A DNA stretch of 64,000 nt. It comes from an uncultured Alphaproteobacteria bacterium (GTDB lineage Bacteria > Pseudomonadota > Alphaproteobacteria > HIMB59 > GCA-002718135). The first letter of the stretch is position 1. Each line of letters begins with the position of its first letter. A program made the translations under genes and the position numbers. Under the pieces are notes generated by a model. The model saw only the letters and a list, made by a program, of their open reading frames with translations, did no database searches and had not been told where the DNA came from. Where the stretch lies: the NCBI GenBank assembly GCA_902628835.1, contig CACOPD010000001.1, positions 233,347 through 297,346 of the forward strand, read 5' to 3'. Below, piece after piece: positions 51,317 through 61,051 of the stretch.

Positions 51317-52128
51317 TTTGCTTTACCTTGTTGTTTTGCTCTTTTATAAGCTGCATGAAAAACTTGTTTGAAAATTTTGTCAACTTTATGCATTTTCATT
51401 TTTTTTATTCCTGCTTCGGTTGTACCTCCTCTTGTTGCAACGGTTTCAACCATTTTTTCAGCTGAGGTATTATTGGAATTTAATAAATTTAAAGATCCTT
51501 TAAAAGTTTCATTTATTAAAATTTTAGCTGTGTTTTTGGTAAAACCTAAATTAACTGCAGATTTTTCCATAATATCAATTAAATGAAATATAAAACCCGG
51601 ACCACTTCCTGACACAGCAGTTGCTTTGTCTATGAAAGCTTCATTATTAAAAAAAAGAGTTTTGCCACTCAAAGAAAACAATTTATCAATCTCTTTAGTT
51701 TCTTTTTTATTAACAGATTTATTAGTATAGATACAATGAACGCCCTCTCCTATTAATGCAGGCATGTTTGGCATTACTCTTACAATTTTGTTTATATTTA
51801 ATATTTTATTTTTAAAAATTTCTGTTTTTTTCCCAGCTATTACACTTATTGCTATAGATTTTTTGTTAAAATTTTTATTTTTTAATTCTTTAAGAACATG
51901 TGTTAATTCAAGAGGTCGAGTTGCAAATATTATAAAATCAAAATTTTTTTGATCGTTTATATTATTAATTGATTTAAAAAATTTTATCTTCTTATTTCTA
52001 TTTCTATTTTTAAGAATTTTGTATTTTTTTTTATCTACAACGCTGATGGTGTAATTCTTGGAGTTAGACCATCTAGACATTAAAGATTCTCCCATATGAC
52101 CACATCCAATTAATAAGATATTTTTCAT
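51313..52128 (-). CDS. proC: Pyrroline-5-carboxylate reductase
   Basis: The last enzyme of proline synthesis, 271 residues. The N-terminal NADP fold is LLIGCGHMGESLMSRW near 5-20; RVMPNMPALIGEG near 116 and VSGSGPGFIFHLIDIM near 167 are family motifs, and TVATRGGTTEAGIKKM near 232 is the ProC signature. It reduces pyrroline-5-carboxylate to proline. The gene's end overlaps the COQ9-like gene by four bases (ATGA). Confidence 0.94.
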   Translation of the reverse strand: MKNILLIGCGHMGESLMSRWSNSKNYTISVVDKKKYKILKNRNRNKKIKFFKSINNINDQKNFDFIIFATRPLELTHVLKELKNKNFNKKSIAISVIAGKKTEIFKNKILNINKIVRVMPNMPALIGEGVHCIYTNKSVNKKETKEIDKLFSLSGKTLFFNNEAFIDKATAVSGSGPGFIFHLIDIMEKSAVNLGFTKNTAKILINETFKGSLNLLNSNNTSAEKMVETVATRGGTTEAGIKKMKMHKVDKIFKQVFHAAYKRAKQQGKAK

Positions 52129-52160
52129 CTATTTATAATATAGCAGTTTTATTATAAAAT

Positions 52161-52649
52161 TTAAGCTCTACCAATAACTTCAAAATTAGAGAATTTTATA
52201 GCTTCTTTAGGGGAGATATCGTCAAAGAGAACTTGTTGGAAACTTGGATAAAATTTTTCACATTCATAAATTCCAATATCGACAAGATCTTCAAATTTTT
52301 TATGCAATGTTTCTGTTGAATTATTTGATAATAACGTATGTCTAAAAGCTGGGATACCATTTTTACTTGTTATATCAAAATGTCCAATCCATAAGTTCTC
52401 ATTTATGAGTCCTAGCAGTTCATACGCTTTATTGAGTTTAGTTTCAGGAAACTTAATATCAAAAGTTATTGAAAAACTAAGCGCATTAATATTCTCAGAC
52501 CATGTGAAATATAATCTGTAAGCACACCAATGGGATGCAATCTCAGCTACTAATTCATGATCAGCAGCTCTACTAAAATTCCATTTTTTTTGATGAATAA
52601 CATCTTCAATGATATCAATCGGGTTTAACAATATATTCTCATTTTCCAT
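52161..52649 (-). CDS. YbjN-domain protein
   Basis: A protein of 162 residues with the YbjN fold (SAM-like alpha/beta, related to type III secretion chaperones). Typical segments are HELVAEIASHWCAYRLYFTWSENINALSF near 28 and ELLGLINENLWIGHFDITSKNGIPAFRHTLL near 77-107. In alphaproteobacteria a YbjN gene commonly precedes proC, as here. Its biochemical role is not established; E. coli YbjN affects motility and stress responses. Confidence 0.85.
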   Translation of the reverse strand: MENENILLNPIDIIEDVIHQKKWNFSRAADHELVAEIASHWCAYRLYFTWSENINALSFSITFDIKFPETKLNKAYELLGLINENLWIGHFDITSKNGIPAFRHTLLSNNSTETLHKKFEDLVDIGIYECEKFYPSFQQVLFDDISPKEAIKFSNFEVIGRA

Positions 52650-52757
52650 ACACTATGTAGTCATTGCACACAAAATTAGTACTATATATTGATTACTAAA
52701 TTGAACTCGTATTTTGCAAGGAAAAATCTATAAAAAATGTTAATTAGTTGAGGATTC

Positions 52758-53048
52758 CTACCTTTTTGATTTCTTTTTAATAGTTTTTTTCTTTTTGACT
52801 GATTTTTTCTTAGATTTTAAAGGCCTTGAAGATGTTTTTTTTAATTTTTCATTTTCCATCATTACTTTTTGCACCATTCTTTTCAGTACTTCAAATTCAT
52901 CTTTTTTAACGAGATTCATTTTTTTTATTATTTTGTTAACTCGTAAAGATACAATTGTTTCAATCTCCTCCTTAACACCTGAAAAAGTGCTCATAGCATC
53001 TACTGCAAATTTTGATAAATCAGAAAGTATTTTGTTTCTATCAACCAT
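52758..53048 (-). CDS. UbiK/BMFP-family accessory protein
   Basis: A small protein of 96 residues. The first 70 residues form the amphipathic helix plus coiled coil of the BMFP/UbiK family (ILSDLSKFAVDAMSTFSGVKEEIETIV, then KDEFEVLKRMVQKVMMENEKL). The C-terminus is a lysine-rich tail (KKKSVKKKKTIKKKSKR) that is unusual for the family. UbiK helps ubiquinone synthesis enzymes in proteobacteria. It is divergent from lgt, with only 23 bases between the starts. Confidence 0.78.
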   Translation of the reverse strand: MVDRNKILSDLSKFAVDAMSTFSGVKEEIETIVSLRVNKIIKKMNLVKKDEFEVLKRMVQKVMMENEKLKKTSSRPLKSKKKSVKKKKTIKKKSKR

Positions 53049-53071
53049 GTTATAATATTAAATATAGATAA

Positions 53072-53863
53072 ATGAATTTTATTCAACCATCAATAGATCC
53101 TGTCATCTTATCAATCGGTTTCATTGAGATAAGATGGTACAGTTTAGCATATATCTTAGGATTTCTATTAGGAATTTATATTATAAAAAAATTAAACACA
53201 ATTTATGGAAATCAATACAGTAATAAAAATATAGATAGCTTTCTTATTTGGGCAGTATTAGGAGTAATTATCGGGGGACGAACAGGTTATGTTATTTTTT
53301 ATCAACTTAATGAATTTTTAACTAATCCTTTTTATCTATTTAAAATCTGGAATGGAGGTATGTCATTTCATGGTGGATTAACGGGTATAATAATAAGTAC
53401 TTTAATATTTACAAAAATTAATGGAAAAAGTTTTTTCTATCTATCTGATTTAGTTTCAATCGTTGCTCCTATTGGACTATTCTTTGGGAGAATTGCAAAC
53501 TTTATTAATACAGAGCTAATAGGTAGACCAACAGATTTTTATATATCTGTTATTTATCCATCAATAGATAATATACCGAGACATCCTTCTCAAATATATG
53601 AAGCTTTTCTTGAGGGAATCATTTTATTTATCATATTATTAATCTGTTTTTATAAGATAAAAAAATACAAAATTTACGGAGTAATTAGCGGTCTTTTTTT
53701 AATATTTTATTCGATATTTAGATTTTTAATTGAGTACGTAAGAGAACCAGATTTGCACCTAGGATTATTTTTTAATTTTATTTCAATGGGTCAAATACTA
53801 TGTATACCTTTTTTTATTTTTGGAATATTAATAATTCAAAATGTTAAGCAAAAAAAAAATTAA
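53072..53863 (+). CDS. lgt: Prolipoprotein diacylglyceryl transferase
   Basis: An inner-membrane enzyme of 263 residues with about seven helices. The Lgt signature GLFFGRIANFINTELIGRPT near 133-152 is present, with WNGGMSFHGGLTG near 91 and RHPSQIYEAFLEG near 170 containing catalytic residues. It attaches diacylglycerol to the lipobox cysteine of prolipoproteins. It overlaps the start of midA by 23 bases. Confidence 0.95.
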   Translation: MNFIQPSIDPVILSIGFIEIRWYSLAYILGFLLGIYIIKKLNTIYGNQYSNKNIDSFLIWAVLGVIIGGRTGYVIFYQLNEFLTNPFYLFKIWNGGMSFHGGLTGIIISTLIFTKINGKSFFYLSDLVSIVAPIGLFFGRIANFINTELIGRPTDFYISVIYPSIDNIPRHPSQIYEAFLEGIILFIILLICFYKIKKYKIYGVISGLFLIFYSIFRFLIEYVREPDLHLGLFFNFISMGQILCIPFFIFGILIIQNVKQKKN

Positions 53864-54893
53864 TAAAATAAAACTTCTTAACAATAAAAAAAATTTTCGT
53901 TTAGATAAATTTATAGAATTAGCTCTTTTCTCAAGTAATGGTTATTACTTAAGAAAAAAACCCGTAGGAAGAAAATTTGACTTTGTTACATCTCCAGAAA
54001 TTTCACAAATGTTTGGAGAAATTATTGGTGTTTATTTACTTTATCATTGGAAAGAAAAAATTAACTCAAGATTTAATTTAATTGAATTAGGTCCAGGCAA
54101 TGGAACCTTATTTAAAGACATCGAAAGAACTGCACAGATAATTCCAAGCTTTTTTGAAAATGCTAATGTTAATTTAATAGAAATAAATAAAGAATTAAGA
54201 AAAATACAGGAAAAGAATTTAAAATATTTTAAACAATCAAAAATTAGATGGTCTAAAGCTTTAAATTTCAAATCTAAACTACCTTCAATAATATATTCAA
54301 ATGAATTCTTTGACTGTTTTCCTGTAAGGCAATTTTTATACAATGATAATCATTGGTTTGAAAAATATGTGAAATATAATGAAAAAGAAAATAAATATTA
54401 TTCTATAAATAAACGAGTAATTAGTAAAAAAATATTAAACATTTTAAGTAAACACATAAAACAAAAAATTTATGAAGTTTCTTATTCAAGAAATAAATAC
54501 TTTGATAAAATTTGTAAACATCTAAAAAAGAATAGGGGTATATGTATTTTAATCGATTATGGATATAATGAGAAAATTAAAAACTTTACTTTACAAGCAA
54601 TATATAATCATAAAAAAACCAGTATATTTGAAAATGTAACCCAACAAGACATTTCAAGTCATGTAAATTTCGATGAATTAATTGAAATAGCGAAACAAAA
54701 CAAATTAAAAATAAACGAATTTGTATCACAAAGAGATTTTTTAATAAAATATGGAATATTAGAACGAAAGAAAGAATTGCTATCTAAAAAATCAAATTTA
54801 AAGAAAAATTTAATAGACGAAGAAGTAGATAGATTAATTAATGTTGATAGGATGGGAAAATTGTTTAAATGCCTTGTTGTTTCTAGCTTATGA
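53841..54893 (+). CDS. MidA/NDUFAF7-like SAM-dependent methyltransferase
   Basis: A methyltransferase of 350 residues of the family of human NDUFAF7 (MidA), which methylates an arginine of a complex I subunit. Family features are the N-terminal SSNGYYLRKKPVGRKFDFVTSPEISQMFGEIIG near 32-64, SAM motif IELGPGNGTLFKDI near 83, and IIYSNEFFDCFPVRQF near 151. The C-terminal half is AT-rich and lysine-rich, as is common in this genome. The order lgt-midA-pgeF is conserved in alphaproteobacteria. Confidence 0.9.
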   Translation: MLSKKKINKIKLLNNKKNFRLDKFIELALFSSNGYYLRKKPVGRKFDFVTSPEISQMFGEIIGVYLLYHWKEKINSRFNLIELGPGNGTLFKDIERTAQIIPSFFENANVNLIEINKELRKIQEKNLKYFKQSKIRWSKALNFKSKLPSIIYSNEFFDCFPVRQFLYNDNHWFEKYVKYNEKENKYYSINKRVISKKILNILSKHIKQKIYEVSYSRNKYFDKICKHLKKNRGICILIDYGYNEKIKNFTLQAIYNHKKTSIFENVTQQDISSHVNFDELIEIAKQNKLKINEFVSQRDFLIKYGILERKKELLSKKSNLKKNLIDEEVDRLINVDRMGKLFKCLVVSSL

Positions 54894-55654
54894 TTACTAA
54901 AAATTATTTTACACATGCAAAAATTAAACCTTTTGTTAAAGCTGGTTTTTTTACTAGAAATGGTGGAGTATCCAAAAAAGAAAACTATTCGTTGAACTGT
55001 AGCTTAAACCGCAAGGATACTAAAATAAATGTAAAAAAAAATATTAATATTTGTCTGAAAAATTTAAATATCAAAAAAAAGGTAAAATTTATTAGTCAAA
55101 TACACTCCAACAAAATCATCAAAATTAATAGAAAAAATATAGGTAAAAAATATTCTGGAGATGGGTTAATAACAGATAATAAGCAAATAGCTTTAGGAGT
55201 TTTAACCGCAGATTGCTGTCCAATTTTTATTTTTGATAAAAATAAAAAATATATTTGTGCTCTTCATTCAGGCTGGAAAGGGGCATTAAAAAATATAGCT
55301 GCTAAAGGTGTAGAATTTTTTGTAAAACAAAAAATAATAAAAAAAAATATCGTCGTTCTTGTTGGCCCTTGTTTAGGCTTTAAAAACTTTGAAGTATCAA
55401 AAAACTTTAAAAACAAGTTTATTAGCAAAAATAAAAAATACTCTATTTTCTTCAAATATAAAAATAAAAACAAAGATTTATTTAATTTAAGAAGATTGAT
55501 TAATTATCAGTTTAAGGAATTAGGTATTAAAAATATATATAACATTGACAGAGATACTTTCTCTAATAAGAGAATTTTTTTCAGTCATCGTAGGGAATCA
55601 CAGAAATTTAGAGATACTGGAAGAATGCTTAATATCGTTGCATTTAATGATTAA
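54890..55654 (+). CDS. pgeF: PgeF/YfiH-family (laccase-domain) protein
   Basis: A protein of 254 residues of the YfiH/DUF152 family, now understood as peptidoglycan-editing factor or purine nucleosidase-like. Zn/active-site motifs are FISQIHSNKI near 64-73 (His), LTADCCPIFIFD near 102 (Cys), and HSGWKGALKNIA near 124 (His). Length is normal. The start overlaps the midA stop by four bases (ATGA). Confidence 0.92.
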   Translation: MITKNYFTHAKIKPFVKAGFFTRNGGVSKKENYSLNCSLNRKDTKINVKKNINICLKNLNIKKKVKFISQIHSNKIIKINRKNIGKKYSGDGLITDNKQIALGVLTADCCPIFIFDKNKKYICALHSGWKGALKNIAAKGVEFFVKQKIIKKNIVVLVGPCLGFKNFEVSKNFKNKFISKNKKYSIFFKYKNKNKDLFNLRRLINYQFKELGIKNIYNIDRDTFSNKRIFFSHRRESQKFRDTGRMLNIVAFND

Positions 55655-55701
55655 TTTTAGTTGATCTATTATAATTCTAATATAGTAGTTAATTTGATTA
55701 T

Positions 55702-56637
55702 ATGAAAATAATCGCCTGTAATAGTAGCAAATCCTTAGCAGAAAAAATTTCTAAACATATTGATGTTCCATTAGCTGATGCATCTGTTAGAACTTTTAAT
55801 GACAGAGAAATATTTGTTGAAATAAATGAAAATATAAGAGGTGAAGATGTTTTTATAATTCAATCTACTTCACATCCAGCAAATGACCATTTAATGGAAC
55901 TTTTAATTACAATTGATGCTGCAAGAAGAGGTTCAGCTAAAAGGATTACTGCTGTTATCCCATATTATGGTTATGCAAGACAAGATAGAAAGACTGGGCC
56001 TAGAACACCAATCACTGCCAAACTTGTTGCAAATTTAATTACATCCGCGGGCGCTGATAGGGTATTAACAATGGATTTACATGCTGGTCAAATTCAAGGT
56101 TTTTTTGACATTCCTTTAGATAATATTTTTTCTGTAAGACCGATAATCGATGATGTTAAAGAAAGATTTAATGGAAACAAAGATTTAGTTGTTGCTTCAC
56201 CTGATGTTGGTGGTGTTGTTAGAGCCAGAGCTTTTGCTAAGAGGTTAGAGGCTGGACTAGCAATTGCCGATAAAAGAAGAGAAAAGGCTGGGGAGTCTGA
56301 AGTGATGAATATTATCGGAGATGTAAAAGATAAAACATGTATTTTACTAGATGATATAGCTGACTCTGCAGGCACGTTATGTAATGCTGCAGAAGCTCTA
56401 AGTAAAAATGGGGCTAAAGAAATTTATTCTTATATTGTGCATGGAGTATTATCTGGTGATGCACTAAAAAAGATTGAAAATTCGAGCATAAAAGAGTTAG
56501 TTTTAACAGATACAATTGAGCCTTCTAAAGAGGTAAAAAGCACAAAAAACATTAGACATATTAGTATTGCTCCTTTAATGGGTGATGCGATTAAAAGGAT
56601 TAACACTGACACTTCAGTGTCCGCCCTTTTCGATTAA
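55702..56637 (+). CDS. prs: Ribose-phosphate pyrophosphokinase
   Basis: PRPP synthase of 311 residues, class I length. Motifs: [11 protein letters not shown] near 34, [16 protein letters not shown] near 55, [21 protein letters not shown] near 94-114, [17 protein letters not shown] near 127, and the PRPP loop [11 protein letters not shown] near 215. It makes PRPP for nucleotide, histidine and tryptophan synthesis. It precedes rplY, as is typical in proteobacteria. Confidence 0.96.
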   Translation: MKIIACNSSKSLAEKISKHIDVPLADASVRTFNDREIFVEINENIRGEDVFIIQSTSHPANDHLMELLITIDAARRGSAKRITAVIPYYGYARQDRKTGPRTPITAKLVANLITSAGADRVLTMDLHAGQIQGFFDIPLDNIFSVRPIIDDVKERFNGNKDLVVASPDVGGVVRARAFAKRLEAGLAIADKRREKAGESEVMNIIGDVKDKTCILLDDIADSAGTLCNAAEALSKNGAKEIYSYIVHGVLSGDALKKIENSSIKELVLTDTIEPSKEVKSTKNIRHISIAPLMGDAIKRINTDTSVSALFD

Positions 56638-56648
56638 TTTTTAGTTTT

Positions 56649-57326
56649 ATGAGTGATTTTAAAGCGATAGAAAGAAACAAAGACATTGGTTCAAATCATA
56701 GTCTTTTAATGAAAGGATTAGTTCCTGGTATTATTTATGGCAAGGGAACTGAGCCTAAGAAAATTGCTCTAGAAGATAAAATACTCAAAAAATTAATGGG
56801 TACTGGTTCTTTTTATTCAACAATTATAGATCTTGATGTTGATGGAAAGAAAGAAAAAATACTTCCTAAACAATTACAATACCATCCTGTAAGTGATAGA
56901 CTTATACATTTTGATTTTCTAAGAGTGCAAGAAAATACAAAAGTAAACGTTGAAATTCCTATTGAGTTTTTAAATCAAGATAAATGTCCTGGTTTAAAAA
57001 AAGGTGGAGTTTTAAATACCGTTAGAAGACTTGTTGAACTAACATGTAATGCAAATAATATACCTAGCAAACTAGAATTTGATTTAATTGAAAGTGAAAT
57101 TGGTGATGCAGTTAAAATTAGTAATATTCTACTACCTGAAGGAGTTGCTCCTACTATTTCAGATAGAGATTTTGTAATAGCTACTCTTGTTCCGCCAACT
57201 GTAGAAGTTGAAACTAAAACTGAAGAAACAACTGAAGAAAGTTCAGCAGAAGGTGGTGAAGAGAAATCAGAGGAAAAGAAGGAAGAATCTTCTGATAATA
57301 AAGAAGAAAATAAAGAATCTAAGTAA
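56649..57326 (+). CDS. rplY: 50S ribosomal protein L25 (CTC/TL5 type)
   Basis: A ribosomal protein of 225 residues with the N-terminal L25 domain (IIYGKGTEPKKIALED near 29) that binds 5S rRNA, a TL5-type C-terminal domain (VNVEIPIEFLNQDKCPGLKKGGVLNTVRR near 97), and an acidic, low-complexity tail rich in Glu and Ser (about 185-225). The long acidic tail is common in alphaproteobacterial L25. Confidence 0.94.
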   Translation: MSDFKAIERNKDIGSNHSLLMKGLVPGIIYGKGTEPKKIALEDKILKKLMGTGSFYSTIIDLDVDGKKEKILPKQLQYHPVSDRLIHFDFLRVQENTKVNVEIPIEFLNQDKCPGLKKGGVLNTVRRLVELTCNANNIPSKLEFDLIESEIGDAVKISNILLPEGVAPTISDRDFVIATLVPPTVEVETKTEETTEESSAEGGEEKSEEKKEESSDNKEENKESK

Positions 57327-57347
57327 CTTTACTTTATATTTTATTAT

Positions 57348-57908
57348 ATGTTTTTAATTTGTGGACTTGGGAACCCAGGTGTAAATTACAAAAATACCAG
57401 ACATAATATAGGTTTCCATTTAGCGGATAATATAATCTCACATTTTAATTGGGATAAAATTAAAGAAGATAAAATAAAAGAATTATATTCAGGTGTAATT
57501 AATAATCAAAAAATCTTTGTGCTAAAACCTCTTACATTCATGAATTTATCTGGAAAAGCTGTTTCAGAAATTGTGAATTTTTATAAAATAAAATTAGACC
57601 ATACTTTTGTTATACATGATGACCTTGATTTAGAATTATCGAAAGTAAAAATAAAACAAGGTGGTGGAAACGGAGGTCATAATGGATTGGAAAGTATTGA
57701 CCAATTTATAGGGGAAAATTATTTTAGAATACGTATTGGAATTGATCATCCTGGACATAAAGATTTAGTTTCAAGTTATGTTTTAAATAAATTTTCAAAA
57801 TCAGAAGAAGAAATAATAAATAAAAAAATTGATAAAATGGTTAAAAATATAGAATTAATATTTTCAGATATTCCTCTATTTCTAACAAAAATAAATGAGC
57901 AAAATTAA
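57348..57908 (+). CDS. pth: Peptidyl-tRNA hydrolase
   Basis: An enzyme of 186 residues that recycles peptidyl-tRNA. Motifs: CGLGNPGVNYKNTRHNIGFHLAD near 4-26 with the catalytic His20, KPLTFMNLSGKAV near 62, and VIHDDLDLELSKVKIKQGGGNGGHNGLESI near 87-116. Order rplY-pth-ychF is the usual proteobacterial arrangement. Confidence 0.96.
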   Translation: MFLICGLGNPGVNYKNTRHNIGFHLADNIISHFNWDKIKEDKIKELYSGVINNQKIFVLKPLTFMNLSGKAVSEIVNFYKIKLDHTFVIHDDLDLELSKVKIKQGGGNGGHNGLESIDQFIGENYFRIRIGIDHPGHKDLVSSYVLNKFSKSEEEIINKKIDKMVKNIELIFSDIPLFLTKINEQN

Positions 57909-57910
57909 TT

Positions 57911-59011
57911 ATGGGATTTAAGTGCGGGATAGTTGGATTACCAAATGTTGGTAAATCTACTTTATTTAATGCTCTTACCCAATCAAATAAAGCAGAGGCG
58001 GCAAATTATCCATTTGCAACTATAGAACCAAATATAGGAAGAGTTGCAGTGCCCGATGACAGATTAGACAAACTTGCAATCATTGGAAAAAGTGAAAAAA
58101 TAATCCCATCTTTCATGGATTTTGTTGATATTGCAGGATTAGTAAAAGGAGCCTCTCAAGGAGAAGGTTTAGGAAATAAATTTTTAGGACATGTTAGAGA
58201 AGTTGACGCAATAGCTCATGTTGTGAGATGCTTTGAAGATACTAACATTACTCATGTATCATCAAAAATTGATCCACTAGATGATATTGAAACAATAAAT
58301 TTAGAATTGCAATTGGCTGATCTTGAAAGCTTAAATAATAAAAAAATTAGTTTAGAAAAAAAATTAAAAGCAAATGATAAAGAAGCTAAACATCAATTTG
58401 AGATAATAAATAAAATTTTACAAATGCTAGATGCAAATAGTATCTTAAAAATTGATGAGTTTGCTAGCAATGAAATTGACTTTGTAAATAGTCTAAACTT
58501 AATTAGTCTTAAGCCAACTATGTACATATGTAATGTAGATGAAGAATCGATACATACTGGAAACGAATTATCAAAAAAAGTCATCGAGTTTGCCAAAAAA
58601 AACAATCATTCTGTAGTTTTAATTTCTGCATCAATAGAAGCACAAATAGCAGAATTAGATAATGAAGAAGAAAAACTTGAATTTCTTAAAGAACTTAATT
58701 TAGATCAAACAACATTGAATAAGGTTATAAAATCAGGATATGAACTTTTAGGTTTGATAAACTATTTTACATGTGGTCCAAAAGAAACAAGATCATGGAC
58801 AATAAAAAAAGAAACACTTGCACCTCAAGCTGCTGGAAAAATTCATACTGATTTTGAAAAAGGATTTATTAGAGCAGAGACTGTCTCTTATAACGACTAT
58901 ATAGAAAATAATGGTGATGCTGGAAGTAGAGATTCTGGAAAGTTAAGACAAGAAGGTAAAGATTATATTGTCAAAGATGGTGATGTAATGAACTTTTTAT
59001 TTAATGTCTAA
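57911..59011 (+). CDS. ychF: Redox-regulated ATPase YchF (Obg-family)
   Basis: A P-loop NTPase of 366 residues. G1 is GLPNVGKSTLFNALT near 8, switch region AANYPFATIEPN near 31, G3 DIAGLVKGASQGEGLGNKFLGHVREVD near 73-99, an NxxE replacing NKxD (ICNVDEES near 208) that gives ATP specificity, and a C-terminal TGS domain (YFTCGPKETRSWTIKKETLAPQAAGKIHTDFEKGFIRAE). It overlaps the end of petC by four bases on the opposite strand. Confidence 0.96.
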   Translation: MGFKCGIVGLPNVGKSTLFNALTQSNKAEAANYPFATIEPNIGRVAVPDDRLDKLAIIGKSEKIIPSFMDFVDIAGLVKGASQGEGLGNKFLGHVREVDAIAHVVRCFEDTNITHVSSKIDPLDDIETINLELQLADLESLNNKKISLEKKLKANDKEAKHQFEIINKILQMLDANSILKIDEFASNEIDFVNSLNLISLKPTMYICNVDEESIHTGNELSKKVIEFAKKNNHSVVLISASIEAQIAELDNEEEKLEFLKELNLDQTTLNKVIKSGYELLGLINYFTCGPKETRSWTIKKETLAPQAAGKIHTDFEKGFIRAETVSYNDYIENNGDAGSRDSGKLRQEGKDYIVKDGDVMNFLFNV

Positions 59012-59757
59012 GTAACGTCTCGCCAAAGTCTATTTTTTGCTAAATAAACAATTGTTCCAAGGATAATAAAGAATAATATTACTTTAATTCCTAAATTTTT
59101 TCTTTCTTCCATTTCTGGTTCCGCAGCCCAATGAAGAAAGTGAGTTACGTCAGCAGATAACTGTTGTGCGTTGTTATCTGTTCCATCATCATAATCTACA
59201 CTTCCATCAGCTAAAGGTGCTGGCATCGCTATTTGATTTCCAGCCATCCATTTATTGTACCACATTCCATTACCTACCTCCATTCCCTTTGGAGGTTCGA
59301 CATATCCTAAAAGCAGATTATAAATATAATCAACTCCATATTTTCTAGCTTTTGTAATTACACTCAAATCTGGAGGATAAGCTCCATTATTATTTGCTCT
59401 CGCTTCATTATCATTTGCGTATGGATTAACAAATCTGTCTGCTGGTCTAGCTGGTCTTTCAAACATCTCACCATCATCATTTGGACCATCTAAGACAGTA
59501 TATTCAGAAGCAATTACTTTTACTTGAGCTTCAGAAAAACCAACATCAATTAGATCTCTGTAATATAGTAGTTTCATTGAATGACATCCCGCGCATACTT
59601 CTCTGTAGACTTTGTAACCTCTTTGAATTGCAGCTCTATCAAAAGTTCCAGTTACACCTTTAAAAGACCAATCATGTTTTGGCATTTTTTCAGTGCTCAT
59701 TTCTGCGGCAAATATATTTGAAGAGAAGAATAGAAAAATAATAAGTAATAGGCGCAT
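59008..59757 (-). CDS. petC: Cytochrome c1 of the bc1 complex
   Basis: A periplasmic, membrane-anchored c-type cytochrome of 249 residues. Signal peptide MRLLLIIFLFFSSNIFAA; heme-binding CAGCH at residues 55-59, followed by the c1 signature MKLLYYRDL; a probable Met ligand in IAMPAPLADG near 178; and a C-terminal helix (VILFFIILGTIVYLAKNRLW) that anchors it. It carries electrons from the Rieske protein to soluble or membrane cytochrome c. Third gene of petABC, one base overlap with petB. Confidence 0.96.
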   Translation of the reverse strand: MRLLLIIFLFFSSNIFAAEMSTEKMPKHDWSFKGVTGTFDRAAIQRGYKVYREVCAGCHSMKLLYYRDLIDVGFSEAQVKVIASEYTVLDGPNDDGEMFERPARPADRFVNPYANDNEARANNNGAYPPDLSVITKARKYGVDYIYNLLLGYVEPPKGMEVGNGMWYNKWMAGNQIAMPAPLADGSVDYDDGTDNNAQQLSADVTHFLHWAAEPEMEERKNLGIKVILFFIILGTIVYLAKNRLWRDVT

Positions 59758-61049
59758 TATAAATTTGTATCTTTTTGCATTGCTGGTGAAGGCATTCCTG
59801 CCTCTCCTGCGCCAATATTAGGCATTATGTTTTTAGCATAAACATCACTAATACTAAGCGGCAGCTTGCTAGGTTTCTCTATCCAACCAACAAATGGTGT
59901 AATAATGAAGAAAAAACCAAAGTAGTAAAGTAAGCCCACTCTTGCAATTAAAAGATATAAACCTTCAGCAGGAAGCATTCCAACATAACCTAATGCAAAG
60001 AAGTTAACGAAAAAACCCATCATAAACCATTTATACATTGGTCTATAGTTACAACTTCTTACTTTTGATCTATCAAGCCAAGGTAACACAAATAAAATTG
60101 CGATTGCACCAAACATTAACAGAACTCCTCCGAGTTTGTCTGGGACAGCTCTTAAAATTGCATAGAAAGGAGCAAGATACCAATTAGGTACGATGTGAGC
60201 AGGCGTAACGAGCGGATCTGCAGGTATATAATTATCAACTTCTGACATTAAGTTTGGTCCAAAAAATATTACTGCAGATATAGCAACTCCAAAGGCACAC
60301 ATAGCTACAGTATCTTTAATTAACATATATGGAAAAAAGTTTACTGAGTCTTTATTACTTTTAATCTCGATTCCATCTGGATTATTAGATCCATGAACAT
60401 GAACAGCAGCAACGTGTAATGCTACAACACCAAAAATAACGAAAGGTAAAACATAATGAAGAGCAAAGAAACGATTCAAAGTTGCATTTCCAACATTGTA
60501 ATCACCAAGAAGCCATGTTTTTAATCCTTCACCAATAATTGGTATAGCACTAAATAAATTAGTTATAACGGTTGCCCCCCAGTAAGACATCTGTCCCCAG
60601 GGTAAAGTGTAACCAAGGAAAGAAGTTGCCATCATTAAAAGAAATATGAATACACCTAAAATCCAATTAAGTTCTCTTGGATATTTATAAGAACCAAAAT
60701 ACATTGCCCTTACAATGTGAATATAAACTATTATAAAGAAAAAAGATGCTCCATTGGAATGTATATATCGCATTAACCAACCGTAATTGACATCTCGCAT
60801 TATTCTCTCAACACTATCAAATGCCATATCAGTGTGTGGTGTGTAATTCATTGCAAGAAAAATTCCACTAACAATCATTGTAATAAGTGTAATTGTCGCT
60901 AATGCACCAAAACTCCAAAAATAATTACAATTTTTAGGCATTGGATAATCACCATATTCTTTTTTGAAATAAGAAATAATTGGTAAACGAAATTCTATCC
61001 AATTAAGGACAGGATTTTTAAATTGATGTACTTTTCTATTCTTATCCAT
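59757..61049 (-). CDS. petB: Cytochrome b of the bc1 complex
   Basis: The integral cytochrome b of 430 residues with eight helices. Heme b ligands lie in helices with GWLMRYIHSNGASFFFIIVYIHIVR and RFFALHYVLPFVIFGVVALHVAAVHVHG; the Qo-site motif is present as the family PEWY variant VPNWYLAPFYAILRAVPDKLGG. It oxidises ubiquinol at the periplasmic side and reduces quinone at the other. The PNWY reading instead of PEWY is a natural variant seen in some groups, including as I recall some alphaproteobacteria. Confidence 0.96.
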   Translation of the reverse strand: MDKNRKVHQFKNPVLNWIEFRLPIISYFKKEYGDYPMPKNCNYFWSFGALATITLITMIVSGIFLAMNYTPHTDMAFDSVERIMRDVNYGWLMRYIHSNGASFFFIIVYIHIVRAMYFGSYKYPRELNWILGVFIFLLMMATSFLGYTLPWGQMSYWGATVITNLFSAIPIIGEGLKTWLLGDYNVGNATLNRFFALHYVLPFVIFGVVALHVAAVHVHGSNNPDGIEIKSNKDSVNFFPYMLIKDTVAMCAFGVAISAVIFFGPNLMSEVDNYIPADPLVTPAHIVPNWYLAPFYAILRAVPDKLGGVLLMFGAIAILFVLPWLDRSKVRSCNYRPMYKWFMMGFFVNFFALGYVGMLPAEGLYLLIARVGLLYYFGFFFIITPFVGWIEKPSKLPLSISDVYAKNIMPNIGAGEAGMPSPAMQKDTNL

Positions 61050-61051
61050 AT